NCBI RefSeq assembly: GCF_004341505.2 | Contig: NZ_SLYP02000001.1 | Span: forward strand, 1,822,501-1,886,500 | Source of the DNA: Sphingomonas sp. JUb134 | GTDB taxonomy: Bacteria; Pseudomonadota; Alphaproteobacteria; Sphingomonadales; Sphingomonadaceae | Length of the DNA stretch: 64,000 nt | Reading direction: 5' to 3' | Shown: positions 18,179 through 27,463 of the stretch, piece by piece | Numbering within the stretch: the first letter of the stretch is position 1 | Layout of the letters: each line of letters opens with the position of its first letter | Position numbers and translations under genes: made by a program | The notes under the pieces: generated by a model | The model's database searches: none | Seen by the model: the letters and a program-made list of their open reading frames with translations, nothing else | What the model was told of the DNA's origin: nothing

Positions 18179-19794
18179 ACGTTTTCAAACTAGGCACGGC
18201 GCTTATCGCGCTCGCGAGTGCCACCACCGTAGCCGCACAGGCCGGCCCGGCAACCGAGTTGCCGCGGCTGGAGACCCGCAACGGGCGCCACGCCTTTATC
18301 GTTGACGGCGCGCCCTATCTGATGCTCGCGGCGCAGGCCAACAACTCCAGCAACTACCCCGCCATGCTCGCCGAGGTGTGGCCGACGCTCGACCGGATCA
18401 ACGCCAACACGCTCGAGATCCCGATCGCCTGGCAGCAGGTCGAACCGGTCGAGGGGCAGTTCGACCTCTCGTTCCTACAGGTGCTGCTCGACCAGGCACG
18501 CGCGCACGACAAGCGCATCGTCCTGCTCTGGTTTGGCACCTGGAAGAACACTAGCTACGCCTACACCCCCGACTGGGTGAAGCTGAACCCCGGCCGCTTT
18601 CCGCGCATGAAGACGCGCGACGGCAAGGATCATGGCGTGCTCAGCGCCCATGGCGAACAGACTTTGGCGGCGGACACGCGCGCCTTCGTCAAGGTCATGG
18701 AATATTTGCGGGATCACGACCAGCAGAACACCGTCATCCTGGTGCAGCCACAGAATGAGACGGGCAGCTACCGCAACCCGCGCGACTTCGGTCCCACCGG
18801 CAACCGCCTGTTCGCGCAGCAGATCCCTGCCGCACTTGCCCGTAAAACCGGAAAGTCCGGGACCTGGTCGCAGGCTTTCGGCGCCCAGGCGGATCGCGCC
18901 TTCAACACCTGGTATGTCGCTTCCTACGTCAATGCGATGGCGGTGGCGGGCAAGAAGGTGAAGCCGCTGCCGATGTACGTGAACGCATCGCTCGCCGGGC
19001 CGTCGAACGTGCCCGACCCGGATGGTGTGGCGAGCGGCGGGCCGCAGCAGGACGTGCTCGACATCTGGAAGGCCGCCGCCCCGGCAATCGACTTCCAGGC
19101 GCCCGACATCTACGATCGCAAGAGCGAGAACATTGTCCAGTATCTCGACAAGTACGCGCGCCCCGACAATGCGCTGATGGTGCCGGAGATCGGCAACGGG
19201 AAGGAGTTCGCCCGCTTCTTCTACCCGACGATCGGCCTCGGCGGGATCGGCTTTGGGCCCTTCGGCATGGACGACACCGGTTACTTCAACTACCCGCTCG
19301 GCTCCGACCGGCTCGACAAGGAGACGCTCGACGCCTTCGCCTTGCCGTACAGGGCGGTGGGTTCGATCATGCGCGACTGGGCCCGGATCGCCGCCACCCG
19401 CCCGACCTGGGGCGCGGCCAAGCCCGACGACGGCGCCGCTGTTTCCACCGTCCTGGGCGGCTGGAAGATCACCGGCAGCTGGGGCGAGTGGCAGTTCGGC
19501 AACAAGGAGTGGACCTGGTTGAAGTCCGAGCCGGCACCCTGGGCGTCGCAGCCGATCGGCGGCCTCGCGGTGGCCCAGATGTCCGACACCGAATTCCTGC
19601 TGGTGGGCGATCACGTCCGCGTCCGCTTCGAGTCCGAGACGCCTGGCGCCATGGTGCTGCGGATCGAGGAAGGCAGCTTCGCCGAGGGCAAGTGGGTGAT
19701 GAAGCGGGTGTGGAACGGCGATCAGACCGATTATGGAATCAACCTGATCGACCGGCCGCAGGTATTGAAGATCACGACGGGCCGCGCGCGCTGA
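18175..19794 (+). CDS. GH35 beta-galactosidase (DUF5597-type), first copy
   Basis: This 539-residue enzyme starts at a GTG overlapping the GH74 stop (GTGA) with AAAGAGGGGG just before it; the frame is open upstream but only antisense to nothing useful. A signal peptide ends near TTVAAQ. The GH35 acid/base and nucleophile candidates are Glu195 in PQNETGSY and Glu338 in VPEIGNG. A C-terminal beta-domain follows the barrel from about residue 400. Similar proteins in xyloglucan loci, such as Cellvibrio Bgl35A, remove the galactose of side chains so that GH31 can act. Two paralogues occur at 25336 and 55180. Confidence 0.85.
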   Translation: MNVFKLGTALIALASATTVAAQAGPATELPRLETRNGRHAFIVDGAPYLMLAAQANNSSNYPAMLAEVWPTLDRINANTLEIPIAWQQVEPVEGQFDLSFLQVLLDQARAHDKRIVLLWFGTWKNTSYAYTPDWVKLNPGRFPRMKTRDGKDHGVLSAHGEQTLAADTRAFVKVMEYLRDHDQQNTVILVQPQNETGSYRNPRDFGPTGNRLFAQQIPAALARKTGKSGTWSQAFGAQADRAFNTWYVASYVNAMAVAGKKVKPLPMYVNASLAGPSNVPDPDGVASGGPQQDVLDIWKAAAPAIDFQAPDIYDRKSENIVQYLDKYARPDNALMVPEIGNGKEFARFFYPTIGLGGIGFGPFGMDDTGYFNYPLGSDRLDKETLDAFALPYRAVGSIMRDWARIAATRPTWGAAKPDDGAAVSTVLGGWKITGSWGEWQFGNKEWTWLKSEPAPWASQPIGGLAVAQMSDTEFLLVGDHVRVRFESETPGAMVLRIEEGSFAEGKWVMKRVWNGDQTDYGINLIDRPQVLKITTGRAR

Positions 19795-19823
19795 ATGCGC
19801 GGCCAGAGGGGATGCAGATAGCT

Positions 19824-22700
19824 ATGATTATGAGCAAGGTTTTCGTCTCGGCGCTGTTGGTCGGAAGCGCGATCGCCTCGCCTGCGCTGGCGCAGAGCGG
19901 CGCGTTCCAGAAGATTGCCGGCGGCGTGGCGGTGACGCCGGCGTCCGGCCCGTCCGCGCGCGTCGAGGTGACGGTGCATGGGGATGGCATCATCCACGTC
20001 GTCGCCACGCCGCGCGACATGGCGAGCGGCCCGCTGGTACCCAGCCTGATGGCGCCCAGTCCGCCCGCCGCCGGCAAGTTCACGGTCCAGGAGCAGGGTG
20101 GCTACGTCACCCTCGCGGCCGCCAAGTCGACGGCACAGATCGCGCTCGCGACTGGCGAGGTGCGCTTCCTCGACGCGGCCGGCAACGTGCTGCTGAACGA
20201 GGCGGGCGCCGCCACCTTCGCCCGGACCACTGCCGACGGTAAGCCGTTCGTCACCGTCTCCCAGCAGTTCAACCGCGGCACCGACGAGGGTGTCTACGGC
20301 CTCGGCCAGCACCAGAATGCCTACATGGACAATCTGGGCGAGGACGTCGAACTCGCGCAGCACAACATGGACATCGGCGTGCCGTTCCTGGTCTCCACCA
20401 AGGGCTACGGCCTGTTGTGGGACAACAACTCGATCACCCGCTTCGGCAATCCCAAGCCCTACCAGTTCGTAGGCGAGGGGATGAAGGTCTCGTCCGGTGG
20501 CAAGCCGGGCTGGAAGGCCGAGTATTTCTTGGACGGCAAGCCCGTGGTGACCCGCCAGGAAGCGACGATCAACTACCAGTACATCAAGGATCAGGCCAAC
20601 TGGCCCGAGGCGGCCAAGGCGAAGACCGAGGCGGCGACGGGCGGACAGAACACCGCCGGCAATGCTGTGCAGAAGCAGACGGTGATCTGGACCGGCGACG
20701 TGATGCCGACCAGCACCGGCACCCACCGCTTCCAGCTCTACGGATCGAGCTATTTCAAGGTCTTCGTCGACGGCAAGGAAGTGCTGAACCGCTGGCGGCA
20801 GAACTGGAACCCTTGGTACGCCAATTTCGACGTGCCGATGACCGCCGGCAAGGCCGCCAACGTCCGCATCGAATGGGAGCCCAACGCCGGCTACATGGCG
20901 CTGCTGCACAGCGATCCGCTACCCGTGCAGGACCGCAACTCGATCTGGTTCACCAGCGAAGTGGGGCAGGCCAAGAATTACTGGTTCATCCCGGGCGGCA
21001 GCATCGACGGCGCGATCGCCGGCTATCGCCAGTTGACCGGCAAGTCCGAGATGATGCCTAAGTGGGCGTACGGCTTCTGGCAGTCGCGCCAGCGGTACGA
21101 CACGCAGGACGAGGTGACCGGCGTCGTCGCCAAGTACCGCGAGCTCAAGATCCCGCTCGACAACATCGTGCTCGACTGGCGCTATTGGCGCGACGACGAT
21201 TGGGGCAGCCACCGCTTCGATGCGACGCGCTTCGCCGATCCGAAGAAGATGATCGACACGGTGCACGCCGACCACGCGCGCTTCATGATCTCGGTCTGGC
21301 CGAAATTCTATCCGACCACCGACACCTACAAGGAGCTCGAGGCCGCCGGTGCGGTGTACAAGGGCAACCTGGAAATGGGGAACAAGGACTGGGTCGGCTC
21401 CGGCTATGCCAGCACCTTCTACGATCCCTATTCGCCGGAAGGTCGCCGCCTCTTCTGGAAGCAGATCGAGGAGCGGCTGGCGAAGCTCGGCACCGACGCC
21501 TGGTGGGCGGATGCCAGCGAGCCGGACATGCATTCCAACCTCTCGATCGAAGAGCGCATCAAGACGATGGGGCCGAACGCCATCGGACCGGCGACGCAGT
21601 ATTTCAACAGCTTCCCGCTGATGAACGCCAAGGCGTTCTACGACGGCTGGACCTCGTTCAAGCCGGACGTGCGCCCGTTCCTGCTCACCCGCTCGGGCTT
21701 CGGCGGCTTGCAGCGCTACAGCTCGGCGATTTGGTCCGGCGACATCGCCAGCCGCTGGTTCGACCTGAAGGCGCAGATCTCGGCAGGCGTGAACGCCTCC
21801 ATGTCGGGCATCCCCAACTGGACGCACGACATCGGCGGCTTCGCGCTGGAGGATCGCTACGCCACCAAGACGCCGAAGCCGGCGGATCTCGACGAATGGC
21901 GTGAACTCAACCTGCGCTGGTTCCAGTTCGGCGCGTTCAGTCCGCTGTTTCGCAGCCATGGCGAATTTCCGTATCGCGAGATCTACGAGATCAGCCCGGA
22001 AGGCTCGCCGATGCGGCAGTCGATGGTCTGGTACGACCAGCTTCGCTACCGCCTGATGCCGTATATCTACACGGTGGGCGCCGACACCTACATGAAGGAC
22101 GGCAGCATCATGCGGGCGCTCGCAGCCGACTTCCCGCAGGACAAGGTCGCGCGGGATCTCGCCGACGAGTATCTCTTCGGCGATGCATTCCTTGTCGCGC
22201 CCGTCGTCGAATACAAGGCGCGCAGCCGGCAGGTGTATTTCCCCGGCACGGGCATCTGGTACGATTTCTCCTCGGGCCAGACCTATCGCGGCGGCCAGAC
22301 GGCGACCGTCGCGGCGCCGGCGGAGCGCATGCCGCTGTTCGTCCGCGCCGGCGCCATCGTGCCGATGGGGCCGGTGATGCAATATACCAATCAGGATCGT
22401 AGCGCCCCGCTGACGATCACGGTGTATACGGGCGCCGATGGCAGCTTCTCGCTCTACGAGGACGACGGCACCAGCACCGCGTACAAGCAAGGCGCGTTCA
22501 GCCGTATCCCCATCCGCTACGACGAGCGCACCGGCGCGGTGACGCTCGGCGCACGCGAAGGGAAGGGCTGGACCGGTATGCCCGCCAGCCGCGCGATCCG
22601 CATTCGCTGGGTGAGCGAAGGCAAGCCGGTGACCGATACCGACGCGTATGACGCGCAGGTGACGTACACCGGCCGCGCCCTCACGATCCCGCGGAAGTAA
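19824..22700 (+). CDS. GH31 alpha-xylosidase with PA14 insert
   Basis: This is a 958-residue secreted GH31 enzyme. A PA14 domain is inserted at about residues 228-365 (GTHRFQLYGSSYFKVFVDGK region), the architecture of the xyloglucan alpha-xylosidase Xyl31A of Cellvibrio. The nucleophile is Asp563 in WWADASEPD and the acid/base Asp640 in WSGDIASRW. A distal beta-sandwich and a DUF5110-like tail close the protein. The start at 19824 is chosen because it begins a clean signal peptide (SAIASPALAQ) 12 nt after AGAGGGG; ATGs at 19812 and 19830 are alternatives. It removes xylose from the non-reducing end of xyloglucan oligosaccharides, after GH35 has removed galactose. Confidence 0.9.
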   Translation: MIMSKVFVSALLVGSAIASPALAQSGAFQKIAGGVAVTPASGPSARVEVTVHGDGIIHVVATPRDMASGPLVPSLMAPSPPAAGKFTVQEQGGYVTLAAAKSTAQIALATGEVRFLDAAGNVLLNEAGAATFARTTADGKPFVTVSQQFNRGTDEGVYGLGQHQNAYMDNLGEDVELAQHNMDIGVPFLVSTKGYGLLWDNNSITRFGNPKPYQFVGEGMKVSSGGKPGWKAEYFLDGKPVVTRQEATINYQYIKDQANWPEAAKAKTEAATGGQNTAGNAVQKQTVIWTGDVMPTSTGTHRFQLYGSSYFKVFVDGKEVLNRWRQNWNPWYANFDVPMTAGKAANVRIEWEPNAGYMALLHSDPLPVQDRNSIWFTSEVGQAKNYWFIPGGSIDGAIAGYRQLTGKSEMMPKWAYGFWQSRQRYDTQDEVTGVVAKYRELKIPLDNIVLDWRYWRDDDWGSHRFDATRFADPKKMIDTVHADHARFMISVWPKFYPTTDTYKELEAAGAVYKGNLEMGNKDWVGSGYASTFYDPYSPEGRRLFWKQIEERLAKLGTDAWWADASEPDMHSNLSIEERIKTMGPNAIGPATQYFNSFPLMNAKAFYDGWTSFKPDVRPFLLTRSGFGGLQRYSSAIWSGDIASRWFDLKAQISAGVNASMSGIPNWTHDIGGFALEDRYATKTPKPADLDEWRELNLRWFQFGAFSPLFRSHGEFPYREIYEISPEGSPMRQSMVWYDQLRYRLMPYIYTVGADTYMKDGSIMRALAADFPQDKVARDLADEYLFGDAFLVAPVVEYKARSRQVYFPGTGIWYDFSSGQTYRGGQTATVAAPAERMPLFVRAGAIVPMGPVMQYTNQDRSAPLTITVYTGADGSFSLYEDDGTSTAYKQGAFSRIPIRYDERTGAVTLGAREGKGWTGMPASRAIRIRWVSEGKPVTDTDAYDAQVTYTGRALTIPRK

Positions 22701-22714
22701 TTCGGCAACCCAAT

Positions 22715-22776
22715 CCTCCCCATCTTTGATGGGGAGGGGGACCGCCGCCAGAGGCGGTGGTGGAGGGGCGGAGCCA
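22715..22776 (+). repeat. REP-like intergenic double hairpin
   Basis: CCTCCCCATC and GATGGGGAGG (22715-22724/22728-22737) form a 10-bp stem with a 3-nt loop. A second stem follows at once, ACCGCC with GGCGGT (22741-22746/22753-22758), then TGGTGGAGGGGCG. I recognise this pattern as a dispersed intergenic repeat common in sphingomonad genomes. Placed 15 bp after the GH31 stop, it may also end the xyloglucan transcript or protect its 3' end. Confidence 0.6.
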
Positions 22777-22913
22777 CAAGCGCCACGCCGCGGCCTCCCC
22801 TCCACCATGCTACGCTAGGTTCCCCTCCTCAGCAGAACTGGAGAGGAGCGGAATGTCCACAAGTGGTGGGAAGCGGACCGACTGCTTTTGGATCGTAGCC
22901 GTAGGTAAGCCGA

Positions 22914-23234
22914 CTACGCCCGAACGAGCGCGAACCCCTCTTCCGTCCCCATCATGTTGCCTTCATCGCGAAGTTCTCTGGCCAACTCTTTGGTAAGAAC
23001 CACGCCGCTGACGGTGATCCGCGACCAATCCGGGTAGTGCTCTTGGACGTTCCAGACTGACCGGAGTATGGCCTCATGCCCGGTCTCCCCGCCTTCCGGC
23101 GCAAATAGGGCGCTGCCGGCATCAAGATCAGACTGCTTCTTGAACCAGCGGCGATTTGCGTCGCTCTCCACGATCCAAACCGCGCCTGCTTTTTGACGTT
23201 GGAATGCGGGTTCGAAGATGATCGAGATTTCCAT
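22914..23234 (-). CDS. hypothetical protein, 106 residues
   Basis: A possible small cytoplasmic protein with normal amino-acid composition (mixed charges, several Trp and Phe, no signal peptide or membrane segment). Recognisable local features are AVWIVESDANRRWF near the N-terminus and an Arg/Glu-rich helix KELARELRDEG near the C-terminus. I do not recognise the family. There is no strong ribosome site at the ATG, and a second minus-strand frame overlaps it. It lies alone between the REP-like element and the fucosidase gene and is not obviously part of the glycan locus. Confidence 0.45.
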   Translation of the reverse strand: MEISIIFEPAFQRQKAGAVWIVESDANRRWFKKQSDLDAGSALFAPEGGETGHEAILRSVWNVQEHYPDWSRITVSGVVLTKELARELRDEGNMMGTEEGFALVRA

Positions 23235-23477
23235 CCGGGCGTTCTGCGCGACGGGAAGGCGGTTCGCAATGGCAGGTGTTGAGCCGGTGGAAGCCTAACC
23301 GCATGTCCGAGATTGGGCGGAAGCCGCCACGTCGTTATCACCCGCAGGCGGAGAGCTATAAGATCTCGACGTCGTGGTGGAAGCGAACGTTGCGCATATG
23401 GATTTCTGGCTCCGCGGAGGGGCGGGTGGGATTGCCGCTGCACTCAAACTTCCCTTTGTGGAAGGACTCGCGCCACC

Positions 23478-25082
23478 TCAAACGAATCCCACTCCCTCCA
23501 GCTTCACTACCGGGACGAAACCGTCGCCCCGCGGCACAGTGAGTGCCAGCCCGTCCGCCCGCTGGGCCATCGTCACCGGCCCACCGCCCAGCAGCGTCGC
23601 CCGCGCAACCCGCCCGTTCCACCGCCCGCGTCCAAGCGCCGCAATCGTCACCGGCCGTGTCGGTCGCTTCAGGAACAGCACGTACAGCGCACCCTTGTTC
23701 ACCGTGAACCGCACGTCCCGCTCGTCGAAGCCCTTGAACGCGCCTTCGTTCTGCATCCCTGCGCTAAGCTGCGTCGGGCCTTCGCCATACACGCGCCACG
23801 GCCGCGAGCCGAAGATCGCCTCGTCGTTCACCGCCATCCAGCCGGCGAGATCGTCGAGGATCCGCTCCTCCTCCGCGTCGATGCTGCCATCCCCGCGCTG
23901 CGGCACGGAAAGCAGCAGGTTGCCGTTCTTCGACACCACGTCGGCCAGCCGCTGCACCACGTCCTCGGCGCTCTTGTAGCTTTTGTCGGTGAAGCGGCTG
24001 CGGTTGTAGAACCAGTCCCCGATGCACGTGTCGGTCTGCCACGGCTCGTCCCACAGCCGGTCGGAAAAGCCGCGCTCGACATCCTGCACCACGCCGAACC
24101 GGGCATAAGGCTTCAACTGCTTGGCGGTGAGCACCACGTCGATGTTGCCGTGCCACGCGATCGAGCGGTTGTAGTAGTGCGCCGCCGCCTCAATCCCGGT
24201 CTGGCCGAACGGCAACTCGTAGTTGTCGAAGTAGCAGAGATCCGGGCGATACTTCTCGATCAGCTCCTGCTGGCGGAGCAGCCATTGCCGCACGAAGCGG
24301 CGATCGTGCGGGGGGGGCGTCTCGATCCACTGGCCGTCGTGCTGGTCGTGCCAAGCATTCATCGCCACGATGCTGTCGATCCCGTCGGGTGCCACCATAT
24401 GGCGCCCGGTGTAGAGCTCCTGCGGGTCGAGCCCTTCCCACCATTGCCCGCGTCCGTCGGCCTTCGTCAGCCGGTACGCGTCATAGCGCTCGCCCTTGCG
24501 GGGGCCGACCGGATCATAGCCATAGGCCGGCTGGTACCAGTGCCATGCGTGCGAGATATGGTTCGACACGCCGAACCGCAGCCCGGCCCGCCGCGCCGCA
24601 CGTTCCCAGATGCCGACCACATCGCGCTTCGGCCCGATCGCGGTCGCATTCCACGCGTGGTGGCTGCTGTCGAAACAGTCCAGGTTGTCGTGATGGCAAG
24701 CGAGCGACACGAAATACTTGGCCCCCGCCCGGACGAAGCGCTGCATCAGCGCCTCCGGCTCCCAAGCTGCGGCGGTCCAGCGCGGGAACAGGTCCTTCAT
24801 CCCGAACTCGGCTGGATGGCCATAGGTCTTGCGGTGGAAGTCGGCCATCGGGTGGCCCTGCATGTACAGGAACCGGCCGTACCAATCGCCCTGCTCGGGC
24901 ACCGCCTGCGGCCCCCAGTGCGACCAGATGCCGAACTTCGCGTCGCGGAACCACTCGGGGTACCGGTAATGCTGCACCAGCGACGGCCAGTTCGGCTGCA
25001 CCCGTTCGCCCCGCGCGGCGATCAGGGCAGGGGCCGCCAACGCGGCAGCGATCACGGTACGCCGCGATGGTCCTTCGGTCAC
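23478..25082 (-). CDS. GH29 alpha-L-fucosidase, Tat-exported
   Basis: This is a 534-residue family 29 enzyme. The reading frame stays open upstream to 25223, but the GTG at 25082 has GGGGGAGG five nt before it and puts a Tat signal (PSRRTVIAAALAAPALIA) at the very N-terminus, so that start is preferred. The nucleophile is probably Asp286 in CYFDNYELPFG; FGIWSHWGPQAVPEQGDWY and SLACHHDNLDCFDS are typical GH29 barrel segments. It would remove terminal fucose from fucosylated xyloglucan side chains. It is transcribed away from the second GH35 gene, with a perfect operator palindrome between them. Confidence 0.88.
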   Translation of the reverse strand: MTEGPSRRTVIAAALAAPALIAARGERVQPNWPSLVQHYRYPEWFRDAKFGIWSHWGPQAVPEQGDWYGRFLYMQGHPMADFHRKTYGHPAEFGMKDLFPRWTAAAWEPEALMQRFVRAGAKYFVSLACHHDNLDCFDSSHHAWNATAIGPKRDVVGIWERAARRAGLRFGVSNHISHAWHWYQPAYGYDPVGPRKGERYDAYRLTKADGRGQWWEGLDPQELYTGRHMVAPDGIDSIVAMNAWHDQHDGQWIETPPPHDRRFVRQWLLRQQELIEKYRPDLCYFDNYELPFGQTGIEAAAHYYNRSIAWHGNIDVVLTAKQLKPYARFGVVQDVERGFSDRLWDEPWQTDTCIGDWFYNRSRFTDKSYKSAEDVVQRLADVVSKNGNLLLSVPQRGDGSIDAEEERILDDLAGWMAVNDEAIFGSRPWRVYGEGPTQLSAGMQNEGAFKGFDERDVRFTVNKGALYVLFLKRPTRPVTIAALGRGRWNGRVARATLLGGGPVTMAQRADGLALTVPRGDGFVPVVKLEGVGFV

Positions 25083-25226
25083 TTCGTCCTCCCCCGCTTC
25101 GAGAGCGCCGGCACGAACCGTGCGTTCCGAAAGATCGTTCATCGCGGCACGCCCGTTGCTTGAGTAATGCGTCGGGGCTGCTCCGCCGCTCCTGTTCCTG
25201 GCGTATGGACGCGCGACGGACAAGGC

Positions 25227-25238
25227 GATAGCGCTATC
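25227..25238. promoter_or_regulatory. perfect LacI/XylR-type operator palindrome
   Basis: GATAGCGCTATC is a perfect 12-bp inverted repeat centred in the gap between the divergent GH29 and GH35 genes. One bound repressor could control both promoters. It shares the AGCGCT core with the sites at 1810 and 56917. Confidence 0.7.
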
Positions 25239-25335
25239 AAGCTGCTACTGCACTAGGCGCGTGTTCCCAGCCGTTTTCCCGCGACGGCTTCTTGCCGCGT
25301 CGGCCGCCGCGAGACAGCAACAAAAGGGGAGGGGC

Positions 25336-26955
25336 ATGAGGATCATCGGAACGGCCATCGCGGCGGCAGCGACGCTTGCGACGCCGGTGGCGGCGGCGCA
25401 GGAGACCGCGGTGCCGCGGATCGTCACGCGGGACGGCCGCCACGCGTTGATCGTCGACGGCGCACCCTTTCTCATCCTGGGCGCGCAGGTGAACAACTCC
25501 AGTGCGTGGCCGTCCGCGATGGCAAAGGTCTGGCCGACCATGGAAGCGCTGCACGTCAACACGGTAGAGGTGCCGATCGCCTGGGAGCAGATCGAGGCCA
25601 AGGAGGGGGTGTTCGACTTCTCCTATCTCGATCTGTTGCTGGCACAGGCACGCGAGCGGAAGCTGCGCCTCGTCCTGTTGTGGTTCGGTACGTGGAAGAA
25701 CACCAACCCGCAGTATACGCCGGCCTGGGTGAAGCTGGACAACAAGCGCTTCCCCCGGATGCGCGCGCCGGACGGGACCAACCACTATGCCCTGTCGCCG
25801 TTCGGGCGCGAGACGCTCGCCGCCGATCGCCGTGCCTTTACCGCCTTCATCGGCCACCTGAAAGAAGCCGATCCGCAGAATACGGTGGTGATGGTGCAGG
25901 TGCAGAACGAGCCCGGCTCCTATGGCCTGCCGCGCGACCACTCGCCCGAAGCGAACGCCGCCTTCGCCGGCCCCGTGCCCGCCGCATTGCTGCGCCGGAT
26001 GAAGAAGCGGCCGGGGGACTGGGCCACGGTGTTCGGCCGCGACGCCGATCTGTATTTTCACGCCTGGCACGTCGCACGCTACATCGATCAGGTCGCGGCG
26101 GCAGGGAAGGCGGTCAAGCCGATCCCGATGTATGTCAACGCGGCGCTTCCCGGCGATCCGTTCACCTACCAGGAGCCGAAAAGCTACGCGAGCGGCGGAC
26201 CGGCCAACACCGTGATCGACGTGTACAAGGCCGCGGCCCCGCACCTGGATGCGCTGGCGCCCGACATCTACAACCCCGATCACAAAGCCTACCGGGGCTT
26301 CCTCGATGCCTATGACCGGCCGGACAATCCGCTGTTCGTGCCGGAAACCGGCCACGCTAAGGAGTATGCCCGCTACTTCTTCGAGGCGATCGGGTGTGGC
26401 GCGATCGGCTGGGCGCCGTTCGGCTTGGACGGCAACCGGTATCTTTCCACGCTGCCGCTGACGGCCAAGCTGAACGACGAGGCCATCGCGCCGTTTGCGG
26501 CGCACTTTGCCTTGTTCCGACCCATCGCGCGGCTGTGGGCAAGGCTCGCCTTGGATAGCAAGACATGGGGCGCGGCCGAACCCAATGACCCGGCCGATGA
26601 GCACAAGCAGGTGATGCAGCTCGGGAAATATGTCGCCACCGCCACCTTCGGTCGCCCCGACTTCGGCATGGCGCCGCCCAAGGGCAATCCCGACCCTTCC
26701 GGCGGGGTCGCGATCGCCGAACTCGCGCCGGACGAGTATCTGGTTACGGGATTTCGTGGGCGGGTCGACTTTGATCTGGCGGACAAGCGCGCCGCCAATC
26801 TCATCTACGATCGTATCGAGCAAGGCCATTACGATGAGGGGGGCCGATGGGTGTTCGAGCGCGTGTGGAACGGCGATCAGGCGGACTGGGGGCTGAACTT
26901 CACCGCGGCCCCGCAATTGCTGCGGGTGAAGCTTGCCAGCTATCCGAAGCGATAG
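25336..26955 (+). CDS. GH35 beta-galactosidase (DUF5597-type), second copy
   Basis: This is a 539-residue paralogue of the enzyme at 18175, with the same length and domain order. The ATG at 25336 follows AAAAGGGGAGGGG and opens a signal peptide ending TPVAAAQ. Catalytic candidates are Glu192 in VQNEPGSY and Glu337 in VPETGHA. The N-terminal barrel shares whole phrases with the first copy (LVLLWFGTWKNT, PAWVKL, RFPRM). It is alone in its transcription unit, divergent from the fucosidase. Having two related GH35 enzymes in one xyloglucan locus suggests different side-chain linkages or positions, which the sequence alone cannot settle. Confidence 0.85.
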   Translation: MRIIGTAIAAAATLATPVAAAQETAVPRIVTRDGRHALIVDGAPFLILGAQVNNSSAWPSAMAKVWPTMEALHVNTVEVPIAWEQIEAKEGVFDFSYLDLLLAQARERKLRLVLLWFGTWKNTNPQYTPAWVKLDNKRFPRMRAPDGTNHYALSPFGRETLAADRRAFTAFIGHLKEADPQNTVVMVQVQNEPGSYGLPRDHSPEANAAFAGPVPAALLRRMKKRPGDWATVFGRDADLYFHAWHVARYIDQVAAAGKAVKPIPMYVNAALPGDPFTYQEPKSYASGGPANTVIDVYKAAAPHLDALAPDIYNPDHKAYRGFLDAYDRPDNPLFVPETGHAKEYARYFFEAIGCGAIGWAPFGLDGNRYLSTLPLTAKLNDEAIAPFAAHFALFRPIARLWARLALDSKTWGAAEPNDPADEHKQVMQLGKYVATATFGRPDFGMAPPKGNPDPSGGVAIAELAPDEYLVTGFRGRVDFDLADKRAANLIYDRIEQGHYDEGGRWVFERVWNGDQADWGLNFTAAPQLLRVKLASYPKR

Positions 26956-27420
26956 TGCGGGGAGCGAAGCGGGGATGCAGACGCGTTCGTCCTTGACGGC
27001 GATCGCGCCGGTCATGCCGTCCGTCTAGACCGAACGACGTTCGAGCTCCGCGGTCTGGCGGTGCCAGCGAACACCGCCCGGAGCACGTCCCGTTGCCCCC
27101 GGCGGGGCGCTTACTCGATGCTGCAGGCCAGATTGGCGACAGTGCTCGCCAGCGGTGAGGCCCGTCGAAGCTACATGAAAAGCAGCATCTAGGGATTTCA
27201 TCCACGCGCGGTATCGCGGGTAAAACGTATACCATCCGTTTTGGTGCAGTCTCGTCGACCCTATTCCGATCGCAGAGCGGACGTTCCATTGTTCTAAGCG
27301 GTTAACTTATTTCAGCTCGGTGTAGCTGAGGGTCCTAAGTCCCGTTCCCGCGCCTGACGCCTCGACCGATATTGACATATTCTTGCCGCCTGCGAGCATT
27401 GGTCGAAAACAGGGAGACGG
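26956..27420. other. intergenic region before the PAS/LuxR gene
   Basis: About 465 bp without a supported gene. It holds the inverted repeat CGAACGACGTTCG at 27031-27043 (arms CGAAC/GTTCG around three bases) and a TTGACA hexamer at 27372-27377 that could be a -35 element. AGGGAGACGG at 27411-27420 is a strong ribosome site for the ATGATG that follows. Confidence 0.5.
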
Positions 27421-27459
27421 ATGATGATTCAGGGAGGCCCCACTGCAGCTCGGCAATAG
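27421..27459 (+). CDS. 12-codon leader ORF before the PAS/LuxR gene
   Basis: ATGATG with an excellent ribosome site (AGGGAGACGG directly upstream) opens a frame that stops after 12 codons (MMIQGGPTAARQ). The main regulator frame begins at 27464, one frame over and without its own ribosome site. Either this is a short translated leader that couples to the next ORF, or it is the true N-terminus of the regulator separated by a one-base frameshift. Confidence 0.35.
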   Translation: MMIQGGPTAARQ

Positions 27460-27463
27460 CCTG

